From Methanomassiliicoccales archaeon LGM-DZ1 (GTDB lineage Archaea; Thermoplasmatota; Thermoplasmata; Methanomassiliicoccales; Methanomethylophilaceae), in NCBI GenBank assembly GCA_030168595.1, contig CP115556.1, positions 992,001 through 1,056,000 on the forward strand: a stretch of DNA of 64,000 nucleotides, given 5' to 3'. Below are positions 34,881-43,515 of this stretch, one piece after another. Every line of letters begins with the position of its first letter. The stretch's first letter is position 1. Both the position numbers and the translations under genes were made by a program. A model generated the notes under the pieces. It made no database searches. It worked only from the letters and a program-made list of their open reading frames with translations, and was not told the origin of the DNA.

Positions 34881-35806
34881 CGCATATCCGGGTTATGCGC
34901 CCTCACGTAAGCAAGGACGTTCATTATACCTTCCTCGAACGAGTACTGCGGGACGAACCCCGTGTCCTCCGTGAGCTCGGAGATGTCGCCGGCCAGCATC
35001 ATCGGCTGGTGCGGGTAATAGGGCTTGACCCCGAACCTGAGCTCCGCACCCGGAGCGACGATGTCCCTCACTGCCTCGACGTAGTCCCTGAGCCTCCTGG
35101 GCTTCCCGCTGCCGATGCAGTAGGCCGTTCCGTCCTTCCCTCTCTCGCCGATCGCCTTCAGGGCCGCCGCGCAGTCCTTGGCATAGATGTAGTCCCAGAT
35201 CTGGTCGCAGCCGGTGAGTTCCGGGGTCTTACCGGCCAGCAGGGACTTGATCAGGTACATGATGAGGGTATGGTCGGCGTCGCGGTCCCCGAAGACGCTA
35301 ATCACGCGCGCCCAGCCGAAGCGGATGCCCAGGCTGCCGCAGAGGAGGCGACACATCCTTCCGGCAGCGTACTTGGCGATCCCGTAGCCGCTCTCCGGGT
35401 TCACAGGGGTGCGGCTGCTGAGCTTCATGTCGCACGGCCCGTATTCGGCCTGCGAACCTGTGCCGACGAACGCCTCCGCTCCCCAGTCGGCCGCCAGCCT
35501 CACGGCGTCGGCGGAGTACTTGATATTGTCGATCTGAATCTCGGCATTATCGCGTTCGGCTCCGAAAGTCTCCGCCCACGCCAGATGGATGAATAAATCG
35601 CACTTCCCCCTGCCCTTCAGGGAAGCGTAATCCGAGATGTCGGCCTCGATGATGGACAGCCGGCCCGAGTGCGGCAGGTTCCCGAGGTTCTTGGACCCCG
35701 GCCTGACTATCGCGATGACATCGTTCCCTACCGCCAACTCCAGTTCGACAAGCTCCGACCCGATGGCCCCTGTCGGCCCCGTGATGGCCACTCTCATACC
35801 GGTCAT
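34874..35806 (-). CDS. NAD-dependent epimerase/reductase (extended SDR), YerF-like candidate
   Basis: A 310-residue extended SDR. The NAD loop is ITGPTGAIGSE near residue 8, the catalytic pair is YGIAK near residue 142, and the Ser/Thr is at the VGTGSQAEYG strand. It lies six bases after the TPP enzyme in the CDP-sugar operon. In the yersiniose pathway an SDR (YerF) reduces the branched-sugar ketone made by the TPP enzyme. The same role is likely here, but a simple 4-ketoreductase (abequose- or paratose-type) cannot be excluded. Confidence 0.7.
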   Translation of the reverse strand: MTGMRVAITGPTGAIGSELVELELAVGNDVIAIVRPGSKNLGNLPHSGRLSIIEADISDYASLKGRGKCDLFIHLAWAETFGAERDNAEIQIDNIKYSADAVRLAADWGAEAFVGTGSQAEYGPCDMKLSSRTPVNPESGYGIAKYAAGRMCRLLCGSLGIRFGWARVISVFGDRDADHTLIMYLIKSLLAGKTPELTGCDQIWDYIYAKDCAAALKAIGERGKDGTAYCIGSGKPRRLRDYVEAVRDIVAPGAELRFGVKPYYPHQPMMLAGDISELTEDTGFVPQYSFEEGIMNVLAYVRAHNPDMRC

Positions 35807-35812
35807 GCTCCT

Positions 35813-37609
35813 TCAGTCGATGTACATGTTCTTCTTCAGCTCGTCGCGGCTGAGGAACGGGTACATATCCTCGAGCGGAGCGGAATACATGGTACCGTCC
35901 TCCAGGATCTTAGTGGAGGATTTGGGCTCGAACGCCTGCTTGGTGGTGACGAAGACCTCGCAGATGAAGGGGGCGCTCTCAGAGAGAATCGTATCGAGCT
36001 TGGAGAGCTCGGCATTGGTTTTTACCGAATAATACGGATAACCGAAGGCTGCGGCCAATTTCTCAAAGGACGGGAATCCAAGATCCCCTGACTCCGGGCC
36101 CATGCCGAAGAAATCAGAATTGAACAGGTTGGTCTCTGTGAGACGCATAGACTGGTATCCAGCGTTATTTATGATGAACAGTTTGATCGGCAGGCGGTTG
36201 GTGATGACAGTCTGCAGCTCCTGGAGGTTCATCATGAGGCTCCCGTCCCCAGCGATGCAGACGAGGGGCTTCTTCCCGATTGCGACGCACGCTCCAATGG
36301 ATGCCGGCAAATCGTATCCCATGGACGCGATGGCTGAGTTCACGATGAAGCGGGTGCCCTTCTTGATGACATAGGCATGGCTGCCGACGGCGCAGGCGGT
36401 TCCATTCCCCACGACGGTCACCGTGCCCTCGGGAAGCCTCCTGCTCAACTCCTTCATGAAGCAGTAGGGGTTGGCAGGTCCCTCCTCTCTGTAGTACTCC
36501 GGCCTGACGACAGGATACTCCTTCTGCCACTGCTTGCATCTGGCTATCCAATCATCGTCGTCACAAACCTTGTCCCCGGCGCGGTCCAGGAGTGCCTGCA
36601 AGAATGCCTTGGCATCAGCATGGACAGGCATATCGACGTGCACGTTGGGCTTCTTCAGCTCAGCGGCGTCGATGTCCTCCATGATTACATATGCCTTCCT
36701 GGCCCAAGTCTCATAATTGAATCCGGTCTGGCGGAAGCTCAGGCGGCTCCCGATCGAGAGGATGAGATCGCTGTTCTGCACCGCGAAATTGCCTCCGCGG
36801 TCCCCCAGGTTCCCGCCGCGCCCTCCGTACAGAGGATGGTCGTCCGGGATCAGGTCGACGCTGTCCCAGCAGGTGACCACAGGGATGTTCATCCTATCGA
36901 TGAGCTTGAGGAATGCATCATATCCTCCGGAAAGCCTGATGCCATTCCCCGCGTAGAAGACGGGGCGCTTCGCCTTGGACACCAACTCAATGACCTTGTC
37001 CGCAACGGAAGGATCCACCGTCATGGAGATGCTCTTCATGTATTCAGAGGAATTGAAATCTTCAAGCCCATCCGTCTCGATCTCGGCTTTCTGCACATCC
37101 AGAGGCACATCTAACCAGCACGGGCCTGGCCTTCCGTGGGTAGCTATGAAGAGGGCCTTGTGGACACAATATTTGATCTTCTTCGGGTCTAGGACCAGTT
37201 CGCTGTACTTTGTCATGCAGCTTATAGCCTTGGTGATATCAAACTCCTGGTCTCCCATGGAGCGGAGTGGGAGCCCAGTGCTCCTGGCCATCGTGGCATA
37301 GCGGACCTGCCCCGAGAAGACGATCATCGGGATGGAGTCCAGCCATCCCCCCACGACGCCGGTTATAGCGTTGGTCCCTCCAGGACCGGTCGTCACGCAC
37401 AGGATCGCCAGTTTATTGTTTATCCTGGCATATGCCTCGGCCGCGATGGCCGATGCCTGCTCATGGTGGTTGTAGACGACGTTTATGCCCTTGCAGTGCG
37501 CGAAAGCATTGTTCATCCACATGGAACCGCCACCGACCACCGTGAACGCGTCGGTAATGCCGGCATCACGGCAGAGGCTTGCAATATAATCCGATACCCT
37601 CGTTTTCAT
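35813..37609 (-). CDS. Thiamine-diphosphate enzyme, acetolactate-synthase-like (YerE-like candidate)
   Basis: A 598-residue TPP enzyme. The catalytic Glu is in HHEQASAIAAEAYAR near residue 50, and the TPP/Mg site is GDGSLMMNLQEL...FIINN near residue 445. The start at 37609 has GGTGAT just upstream; the longer frame is not family-like. It sits inside a CDP-6-deoxyhexose operon, not with branched-chain amino acid genes. This matches YerE of Yersinia, which adds a two-carbon unit from pyruvate to C4 of CDP-3,6-dideoxy-4-ketohexose. A biosynthetic acetolactate synthase is the alternative. Confidence 0.78.
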   Translation of the reverse strand: MKTRVSDYIASLCRDAGITDAFTVVGGGSMWMNNAFAHCKGINVVYNHHEQASAIAAEAYARINNKLAILCVTTGPGGTNAITGVVGGWLDSIPMIVFSGQVRYATMARSTGLPLRSMGDQEFDITKAISCMTKYSELVLDPKKIKYCVHKALFIATHGRPGPCWLDVPLDVQKAEIETDGLEDFNSSEYMKSISMTVDPSVADKVIELVSKAKRPVFYAGNGIRLSGGYDAFLKLIDRMNIPVVTCWDSVDLIPDDHPLYGGRGGNLGDRGGNFAVQNSDLILSIGSRLSFRQTGFNYETWARKAYVIMEDIDAAELKKPNVHVDMPVHADAKAFLQALLDRAGDKVCDDDDWIARCKQWQKEYPVVRPEYYREEGPANPYCFMKELSRRLPEGTVTVVGNGTACAVGSHAYVIKKGTRFIVNSAIASMGYDLPASIGACVAIGKKPLVCIAGDGSLMMNLQELQTVITNRLPIKLFIINNAGYQSMRLTETNLFNSDFFGMGPESGDLGFPSFEKLAAAFGYPYYSVKTNAELSKLDTILSESAPFICEVFVTTKQAFEPKSSTKILEDGTMYSAPLEDMYPFLSRDELKKNMYID

Positions 37610-37625
37610 AAAATCACCGATGAAA

Positions 37626-38699
37626 TCAAAGATTGATGCCGCGCCCGGAGAAATACTCCCTGATCTGGGAGTCCATGCATGCAAGGACATCCCCTCCGTC
37701 CGCCCAGACCTTGGTCCACTCGACCGTCCTGGCGACTGCCTCCGGACTGTGCCAGAGGGGGGAGATCCCGAAGACCTTCCGGAGGAGCGAATTGTCCAGT
37801 TTGAGGAAACTCGCCTCGTGGGGGCCGTTATCGTCCTCCGCCCTCCATTTCAGCCCTTTCCCCCACAACCTGCAGAAGCCGTCAGCCAATTCGCCGGTGG
37901 TTATGCAATCCTCCTGATCGGGGCCTATATTGTACGACCCGGCAAGTTCCGGGTCAGCGTACTGCGCCGCCGCCACCGTCAGATATGAGTAAAGCGGTTC
38001 CAGAACATGCTGGTAGGGCCTGACCGAATTGGGGTTCCTCAGGACCACATCCTTCCCAGCGACGGCTGCCCGGACGCAGTCCGGCACCAGGCGGTCCTTG
38101 GCGAAATCTCCTCCGCCGATCACATTGCCGGCCCTGGCGGTGGATACCGCTACCCCTGCCTGCTCCAGGAAGCTCCGGCGGTAGCTGTGGGTCACCAACT
38201 CTGAGCAGCTCTTCGAATTGGAGTACGGATCATATCCGTCGAGGCGGTCGCCTTCAGAATAGAAACGGTCGGAGTCGTTGTTGTCGTAAACCTTGTCCGT
38301 GGTTACATTGAGGAACGATCTGGCACAGGGATGGGTACGGACGCATTCCAGTATGTTCACCGTCCCCATGACGTTGGATTCGTAGGTTTCGCGCGGTATA
38401 CGGTATCCTTCCCTGACGATAGGCTGGGCCGCCAGATGCAGCACGATATCGGGCGATGCATCGGCATAGAAACGGGAGAGTTCAGCGTAGTCCCGGATAT
38501 CGGCGATCCTGGAATGCACCTGCCCGCCGATGCCGGCGATATCGTAAAGGCTGGGGTCCGTGGGCGGGGCCAGGGAGTATCCGTATACCTCGGCGCCCAA
38601 GAGCTTCAGGATCCTGCACAGCCATGAGCCCTTGAAACCGGTATGCCCGGTGACCAGGACTTTCTTGCCGGCGTAGAATCCCGGATTTGCCCTCACCAT
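37626..38699 (-). CDS. rfbG: CDP-glucose 4,6-dehydratase
   Basis: A 357-residue SDR that turns CDP-glucose into CDP-4-keto-6-deoxyglucose. The NAD loop is VTGHTGFKGSW near residue 16, the family-specific LHLAAQPIVREGY lies near residue 87, Thr-Asp-Lys is in NVTTDKVYDNND, and the YDPYSNSKSCSE segment carries the catalytic Tyr and Lys. The start at ATG 38699 (MVRANPGFY) overlaps the cytidylyltransferase stop by seven bases. Second step of the CDP-dideoxyhexose pathway. Confidence 0.93.
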   Translation of the reverse strand: MVRANPGFYAGKKVLVTGHTGFKGSWLCRILKLLGAEVYGYSLAPPTDPSLYDIAGIGGQVHSRIADIRDYAELSRFYADASPDIVLHLAAQPIVREGYRIPRETYESNVMGTVNILECVRTHPCARSFLNVTTDKVYDNNDSDRFYSEGDRLDGYDPYSNSKSCSELVTHSYRRSFLEQAGVAVSTARAGNVIGGGDFAKDRLVPDCVRAAVAGKDVVLRNPNSVRPYQHVLEPLYSYLTVAAAQYADPELAGSYNIGPDQEDCITTGELADGFCRLWGKGLKWRAEDDNGPHEASFLKLDNSLLRKVFGISPLWHSPEAVARTVEWTKVWADGGDVLACMDSQIREYFSGRGINL

Positions 38700-39463
38700 A
38701 CCTTCCACTTCGCTTCGCCCCGGGCCCACAACTCCTCGAGCTTCTCCTTATCGCGCATGGTGTCCATGCACTGCCAGAAGCCGCCGTGCTTGTATGCCAT
38801 CAGCTGACCTTCGGAACTGAGCCTCTCGAGAGGCTCCTTCTCGAAAGTCGTCTCATCACCTTCGATGTAGTCTATCACCTTGGGGTCCAGGACCATATAT
38901 CCGCCGTTGATCCAATCGGTCTTGCTCTCGGTCTTCTCGCCGAACGAGGAGATGCAATCCCCCTTCATGCCCAGGACTCCGAACCTACCGACGGGATGGA
39001 CGGCAGTGAGAGTCGCCAGTTTGCCATGCGCCCTATGGAAAGCCACCAGCTTATCGATGTTGACGTCGGAAACACCGTCTCCATATGTCAGAAGGAATGG
39101 CTCGTCATCCAGGTACTTGCGAATGCGTTTGATCCTACCGCCGGTCAATGTATTGAGGCCAGTATCTACGACGGTTACCTTCCATTTCTCTACGTCGCTG
39201 TTATGGATCTCAGTCTTGAAACCATCGGTAAAATCGAAGGTAACATCGCTGCAGTGAAGGAAATAATCGGCGAAGTACTCTTTGATCATATGCTGCTTGT
39301 ACCCAGCGCATATGATGAAGTCGTTTACGCCATAATGATAATATGTCTTCATTATATGCCAGAGAATCGGGTGGCTGCCGATTTCGATCATCGGTTTGGG
39401 CCTCAGATAACTCTCCTCAGATATCCTGGTCCCCAGCCCGCCTGCCAATATGACGGCCTTCAT
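38693..39463 (-). CDS. rfbF: Glucose-1-phosphate cytidylyltransferase
   Basis: A 256-residue enzyme making CDP-glucose from glucose-1-phosphate and CTP. Signature pieces: AVILAGGLGTRISEE near residue 3, KPMIEIGSHPILWHIMK, LTYGDGVSDV (metal-binding Asp) and INGGYMVLDP. The start at 39463 has GGGAGA ahead of it; 14 extra codons upstream are unlikely. First committed step of the CDP-dideoxysugar operon. Confidence 0.94.
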   Translation of the reverse strand: MKAVILAGGLGTRISEESYLRPKPMIEIGSHPILWHIMKTYYHYGVNDFIICAGYKQHMIKEYFADYFLHCSDVTFDFTDGFKTEIHNSDVEKWKVTVVDTGLNTLTGGRIKRIRKYLDDEPFLLTYGDGVSDVNIDKLVAFHRAHGKLATLTAVHPVGRFGVLGMKGDCISSFGEKTESKTDWINGGYMVLDPKVIDYIEGDETTFEKEPLERLSSEGQLMAYKHGGFWQCMDTMRDKEKLEELWARGEAKWKVW

Positions 39464-39512
39464 GCTATCTCCCACTTGCAGTCCGTATTTTATCCTTTTG
39501 AACACCGATGTA

Positions 39513-40853
39513 TCAGTGTTTTCCGACCGCCTTTATTATCTCGGCGGCCATGCGATCAATCATCTCATCAGTCATTCCAGGATAAACACCGACCCAGAAT
39601 GAATCACGCATAATCCTGTCAGTAACAGTCAGATTTCCGACAACGCGGTACTTGGTGCTGTCGCCGCGTATACTGTCGAAGCATGGATGCCTGATAATGT
39701 TGCCGGCAAAAAGCATCCTGGTCTGGATGTTGTTGGTCTCCAGATGACCAACCACGCTCCCCCTGTCCACGCCCTCACGGCAGGTCATAAGGAACCCGAA
39801 CCAGCTCGGATCGCTGCCCGGCAGCGGTTCCGGCAGGATCAATCTGTCGGACACGTATTCAAGCGCGGCCTTCAGCCTGTTGAAGTTGCTCTGCCTCCGC
39901 TCGATAAACGACGGCAATTTCTCTAGCTGCGCACATCCGATGGCGGCCTGCAGATCGGTAGCCTTGAGGTTATATCCGAAATGGGAATAAACGTATTTGT
40001 GGTCATATCCGAGAGGAAGCTCTCCATACTGACCGTCGAACCTGTGCCCGCAGGTGTTGTCCTTCCCCGAGGGGCAGGAACAGTCCCTCCCCCAATCTCT
40101 AAGCGAGCGGATGATTTTGTGAAGTATCGGGTCCCGAGTATAAACCGCCCCGCCCTCACCCGTTGTCATGTGATGGGGAGGATAGAAACTGGACGTCCCT
40201 ATGTCCCCGACTGTTCCGGTAAACATCTTCTTGCCGTTGTATGTGCATACGGAACCCAGGGAGTCGCAGTTATCCTCTATGAGCCAGAGGTTATGTTCGT
40301 CGCAGAAATCCTTGACCTTCTGTATATCGAAGGGATTGCCGAGGGTATGGGCGATCATTACAGCTTTGGTCTTGGGGGAGAGAGCCTTCTCCAGCATGGA
40401 GACGTCGATATTGTACTGCGGGATCGTCATATCCACAAATACAGGAACCGCTCCGAACTGGATGGCAGGAGCTACGGTCGTGGGGAATCCGCAGGCGACG
40501 GCGATGATCTCATCGCCACGACGGACAGTGCGATCCCCCAAAAGAGGAGATGTCAGGGCCATGAACGCCAAAAGGTTGGCCGAAGAACCAGAATTCACAA
40601 AACTGACATACGGTACACCGAGGAACTTTCCGAGCCCGGATTCGAATTCTTCAGTATATCTCCCGGATGTCAGCCAGAAGTCCAATGCTGCATCCACGAG
40701 GTTGCACATTTCCTCATCGTCATACACTCTGGATGCATACGGGATGCGGTCCCCTTCCCGGTATTCCCTCCTCTTATGGAACTTCTCGCAATATTCGGAG
40801 ACTGATTCCAGAATCTCCTTACGAGCCTTTTTTTCGCTCATATCCTCGAACAT
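39513..40853 (-). CDS. rfbH: CDP-4-keto-6-deoxyglucose-3-dehydrase (E1, RfbH/DdhC)
   Basis: A 446-residue PMP/[2Fe-2S] enzyme of the DegT/AHBA aminotransferase fold that removes the 3-hydroxyl group. Two diagnostic features are visible. A His sits where aminotransferases have the PLP lysine (SFYPPHHMTTGEGG, near residue 220), and the iron-sulfur cysteines lie in RDCSCPSGKDNTCGHRF near residue 255. First gene of the operon; ATG 40853 has AGAGG about 12 bases upstream, and ATG 40841 is an alternative. Its usual partner reductase E3 is not in the window. Confidence 0.93.
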   Translation of the reverse strand: MFEDMSEKKARKEILESVSEYCEKFHKRREYREGDRIPYASRVYDDEEMCNLVDAALDFWLTSGRYTEEFESGLGKFLGVPYVSFVNSGSSANLLAFMALTSPLLGDRTVRRGDEIIAVACGFPTTVAPAIQFGAVPVFVDMTIPQYNIDVSMLEKALSPKTKAVMIAHTLGNPFDIQKVKDFCDEHNLWLIEDNCDSLGSVCTYNGKKMFTGTVGDIGTSSFYPPHHMTTGEGGAVYTRDPILHKIIRSLRDWGRDCSCPSGKDNTCGHRFDGQYGELPLGYDHKYVYSHFGYNLKATDLQAAIGCAQLEKLPSFIERRQSNFNRLKAALEYVSDRLILPEPLPGSDPSWFGFLMTCREGVDRGSVVGHLETNNIQTRMLFAGNIIRHPCFDSIRGDSTKYRVVGNLTVTDRIMRDSFWVGVYPGMTDEMIDRMAAEIIKAVGKH

Positions 40854-41043
40854 CTTTATTCAGCCTCTGCATTCATAACATTCCGTTTAATAATATCTGA
40901 CGGCAACATCGGCATTTATCTCGTGAGACTGCTCGCAGTGAATAGTATTTGCCATTATTTACAGAACCGAGATCATGATGACAAAAGAGTACAGACAGAA
41001 TTGAATCGATGCTCTTCGAAACGCATTCTCCGATTTGATGGCA
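40854..41043. other. Intergenic region with the rfbH promoter
   Basis: A 190-base gap. A TATA-like TATTATTAAAC on the minus strand near 40887-40897 could drive the CDP-sugar operon. The rest shows no gene. Confidence 0.35.
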
Positions 41044-42348
41044 TCAGCAATCTATGTGTCCCTTTCTGCAACTGTCCTTTATAGCCCTGAAAGTCCTGGG
41101 CAGGCTCTCCCATGAGATCATGGCTAGGACAGCGATGAGCGCCAGGGATTTGATGAACGGCTCCGGCGGATAGAGCATGAATATCACGGCGAAGCAGACG
41201 GCCGATACGGCATTGATTATGGACAGTTCCCTTCTTTCGGATGCGAAGCAGACCATCGGGATGATGACATAGCAGAAATTGTAGCGGATGCCGTTCCCGA
41301 AACAGAGGATCATCGCCCCGAACATGAGCATGAGGACCTTCCACTGGTCAAGGCCCCTGTCGAAGAGGATCATCGCCGCAAACAGGATGACGACCGATGC
41401 AGTCACAGCAAGGGATACTGCGGACTGGATGCCTTCGGATGCGAAACGGTGCAGGATCGCGTGGACATAGTCGCCGGCTGTGACGATTGTGCCGTCTTTC
41501 CTGCCATCGCCGTATAGCAGCAGATTGTCGGTCAGATCTGACAGGCTGCCGTCGGTCAGGGCAAACGGGACTATGAAAAGGACCGCGACGACCGCCGCGC
41601 ATCCGGCGAACCCGCGCCAGTCCCTCTCCCTGAGGATGAGGAATGCGAGGACAGCGGGAGCGATCTTTATCCCGGCGGCGATGCCCAGGCAGATGTACGA
41701 AGCCCATCTGATCCATTTGCTCTCGGACCTGTAGCCGAGGACGAACATGGCGCAGAACACCGCACACATGATCATCGAATTCCCGCGTACGACAGCGTAC
41801 ATGACGGGAGACGACAGCAGAACGCACAGGAACATCAGCTCTGACATCCAATGTCCCAGACCCCCTTTCCTCTCCGCCCTCATGCAGAACAGATGGACAG
41901 CATACAGGGACAGGGCGGTGATGATGAGCAGGACCATGACCGGTTCCTGCGCCTCCCTGTACGAGAACGCGTCTGCCGGATCGGCAGCATAACCGGAGAC
42001 CGCATTCCCGACCGCGGCGTAGAATACGGTGATGAGTGCTGGGTATATCGCCCCAGTCACATCCCTCAGATTGCCGTACGGATCGTTCATGGAATCCACG
42101 AGACTGTCGAAGAAATCCATGAAATATGTCCCGGAATCGCTGTGGAGCGAATCGTGGAAAGCATCGAGGCCCGGAACCGCGAAAAGGAACGCATCTAAGA
42201 CCAGCAGAACTGCCATCAGGACGATCATCAGCGATGCAGCAGGATTGCCGCGGCTGATCGTATCCCAACGCTCGAGCGCCCCCTCCCTAAGGCTCATCGG
42301 TGTGAAGAAGCCGAGAAGGTATATTATCATGATGAACAGGCCGTACAC
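41044..42348 (-). CDS. Multi-pass membrane glycosyltransferase, GT87/DUF2029-like
   Basis: A 434-residue protein with about ten transmembrane helices, a GTG start (an ATG lies six codons later) and clear similarity to the AT-rich paralogue at 25846: PYGNLRDVTGAIYPALITVFYA, YAVVRGNSMIMC and CLGIAAGIKIAPAVLAFLILRERD. Acidic residues in the first external loop (FMDFFDSLVD) fit a catalytic role in sugar transfer from a polyprenyl-phosphate donor. Unlike its paralogue it has the GC-rich base composition of the host. Confidence 0.75.
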   Translation of the reverse strand: MYGLFIMIIYLLGFFTPMSLREGALERWDTISRGNPAASLMIVLMAVLLVLDAFLFAVPGLDAFHDSLHSDSGTYFMDFFDSLVDSMNDPYGNLRDVTGAIYPALITVFYAAVGNAVSGYAADPADAFSYREAQEPVMVLLIITALSLYAVHLFCMRAERKGGLGHWMSELMFLCVLLSSPVMYAVVRGNSMIMCAVFCAMFVLGYRSESKWIRWASYICLGIAAGIKIAPAVLAFLILRERDWRGFAGCAAVVAVLFIVPFALTDGSLSDLTDNLLLYGDGRKDGTIVTAGDYVHAILHRFASEGIQSAVSLAVTASVVILFAAMILFDRGLDQWKVLMLMFGAMILCFGNGIRYNFCYVIIPMVCFASERRELSIINAVSAVCFAVIFMLYPPEPFIKSLALIAVLAMISWESLPRTFRAIKDSCRKGHIDC

Positions 42349-42451
42349 GGCGCATCGACTCTGTCGAAACCCCGCCGCGGACAGAGATCATGATACCGGG
42401 CCGTACAGGGGTCTGCCGCGAGGATTCGAACGCGATCCTGCGCGCCCGCTC

Positions 42452-42460
42452 TTATATAAA
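42452..42460 (+). promoter_or_regulatory. TATA box upstream of the exported protein/GT module 1
   Basis: TTATATAAA centred about 42 bases before the ATG at 42499, leaving a leader of some 15 bases that carries GGTG. Confidence 0.5.
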
Positions 42461-42498
42461 CAGCCTCGCCGTATCCGAGAACGCAGTTCGGTGTGATG

Positions 42499-43515
42499 AT
42501 GAACCGCGGAACCATGCTTATCTCGCTCGCTGCCGTCCTCCTCGCGGCCGCCGTTCTGGCAGGGGAGTTCCTGGCATACAATCCGGTCACCGAGCGCGAT
42601 GCTGAGGCTCAGTGGTCCGACGGCTCGGTATCGTACAGCGTCCGCAGCACTGGATCGGATGCCTGGGACTCAGTCCTCCTGGAGGAGAGCGGACCGTACA
42701 CGGCGCCGACGCGGGCCCTCATCTACATCGACCCCGATTACGAGGGCAATTATTCCGAGGCCTGCGCGCTCAGCGATGCGGACCCGTTCCACAACGATCC
42801 GTCGGACACCGCCCGGCAGATAGAGCTGAACCTGAAGATGCGCGGGTTCAGGGATATATCGAGGATCGGCGACGGAGAACTGACCGACGAGATATCGCCG
42901 AAGATACCGCCGGGTTCCGGCGCCGGCACCGCCCTCATAGTCCTCTCGTACGCGCTCCCGTCATCTGTGTACACCGGGTCCGGATCGGATGCCCTCATCA
43001 CCTGGATATCGTCGGGCGGCGCGGTCTACTGGCTCGGGTCCGAGGCCGGCCTCCTGTACAAGACGGCGGACGGCCTGGACAGGGCCTCGGAGAACACCCT
43101 CCTGGGAACGGGCACCGGAGTGTGCCATGAGGATACCCAGAGCGGGGATGCCGTGAGCGGGGGGCTCACCGGCGCCCTGAAGCTGTCCTGCACCTCCGTC
43201 CTGTTCGGCACCGATTCCGGCCTGCAGGCAGGGTACTGCCTCGGTGCATATGCCAGCATGTCATTCATCGGCAAGGGTTCCGGATACATCTGCGCCGTGG
43301 CAGGCGACGCAGGCTACTACTCCATAGGCGACCTGGCCCAGGCGCTGGCCGCGGGCATCACCCCCGGCACGGCAGTGCTGGCGCATGACGGGGGCACGGC
43401 GGTGAGGGAGACCCTGGACAGGTCGTTCGGTTTCTCCGGAACGGCGACTGGAAAATCCCTTTACATCTACTTCGGAGGGACATATGTTTGCAAGGGGGCG
43501 GTGTTCCGCGGCTGA
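42499..43515 (+). CDS. Membrane-anchored exported protein, GATase-like fold (module 1)
   Basis: A 338-residue protein with an N-terminal signal anchor (MLISLAAVLLAAAVLAGEFL) and an extracellular remainder. The centre reads like a Rossmann/glutamine-amidotransferase-like domain: TALIVLSYALPSSVYTGSGSDALITWISSGGAVYWLGSEAG. It is paralogous to the protein at 52293-53330. No catalytic Cys-His pair is evident, so it may be a scaffold or sugar/peptide binder. GTG-ATG-ATG precede; I chose ATG 42499 for its spacing from GGTG. The next gene, a membrane glycosyltransferase, overlaps it by 32 bases. Confidence 0.6.
   Translation: MNRGTMLISLAAVLLAAAVLAGEFLAYNPVTERDAEAQWSDGSVSYSVRSTGSDAWDSVLLEESGPYTAPTRALIYIDPDYEGNYSEACALSDADPFHNDPSDTARQIELNLKMRGFRDISRIGDGELTDEISPKIPPGSGAGTALIVLSYALPSSVYTGSGSDALITWISSGGAVYWLGSEAGLLYKTADGLDRASENTLLGTGTGVCHEDTQSGDAVSGGLTGALKLSCTSVLFGTDSGLQAGYCLGAYASMSFIGKGSGYICAVAGDAGYYSIGDLAQALAAGITPGTAVLAHDGGTAVRETLDRSFGFSGTATGKSLYIYFGGTYVCKGAVFRG

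Noticed and set aside
35813-37609. Biosynthetic acetolactate synthase for valine/isoleucine
   Set aside because: It lies inside a CDP-dideoxyhexose operon away from ilvE and the ACT gene; kept only as an alternative.
42349-42450. tRNA-like sequence (GATTCGAAC) upstream of module 1
   Set aside because: The TTCGAA loop is not flanked by a complementary five-pair stem and no acceptor or anticodon arm can be folded.
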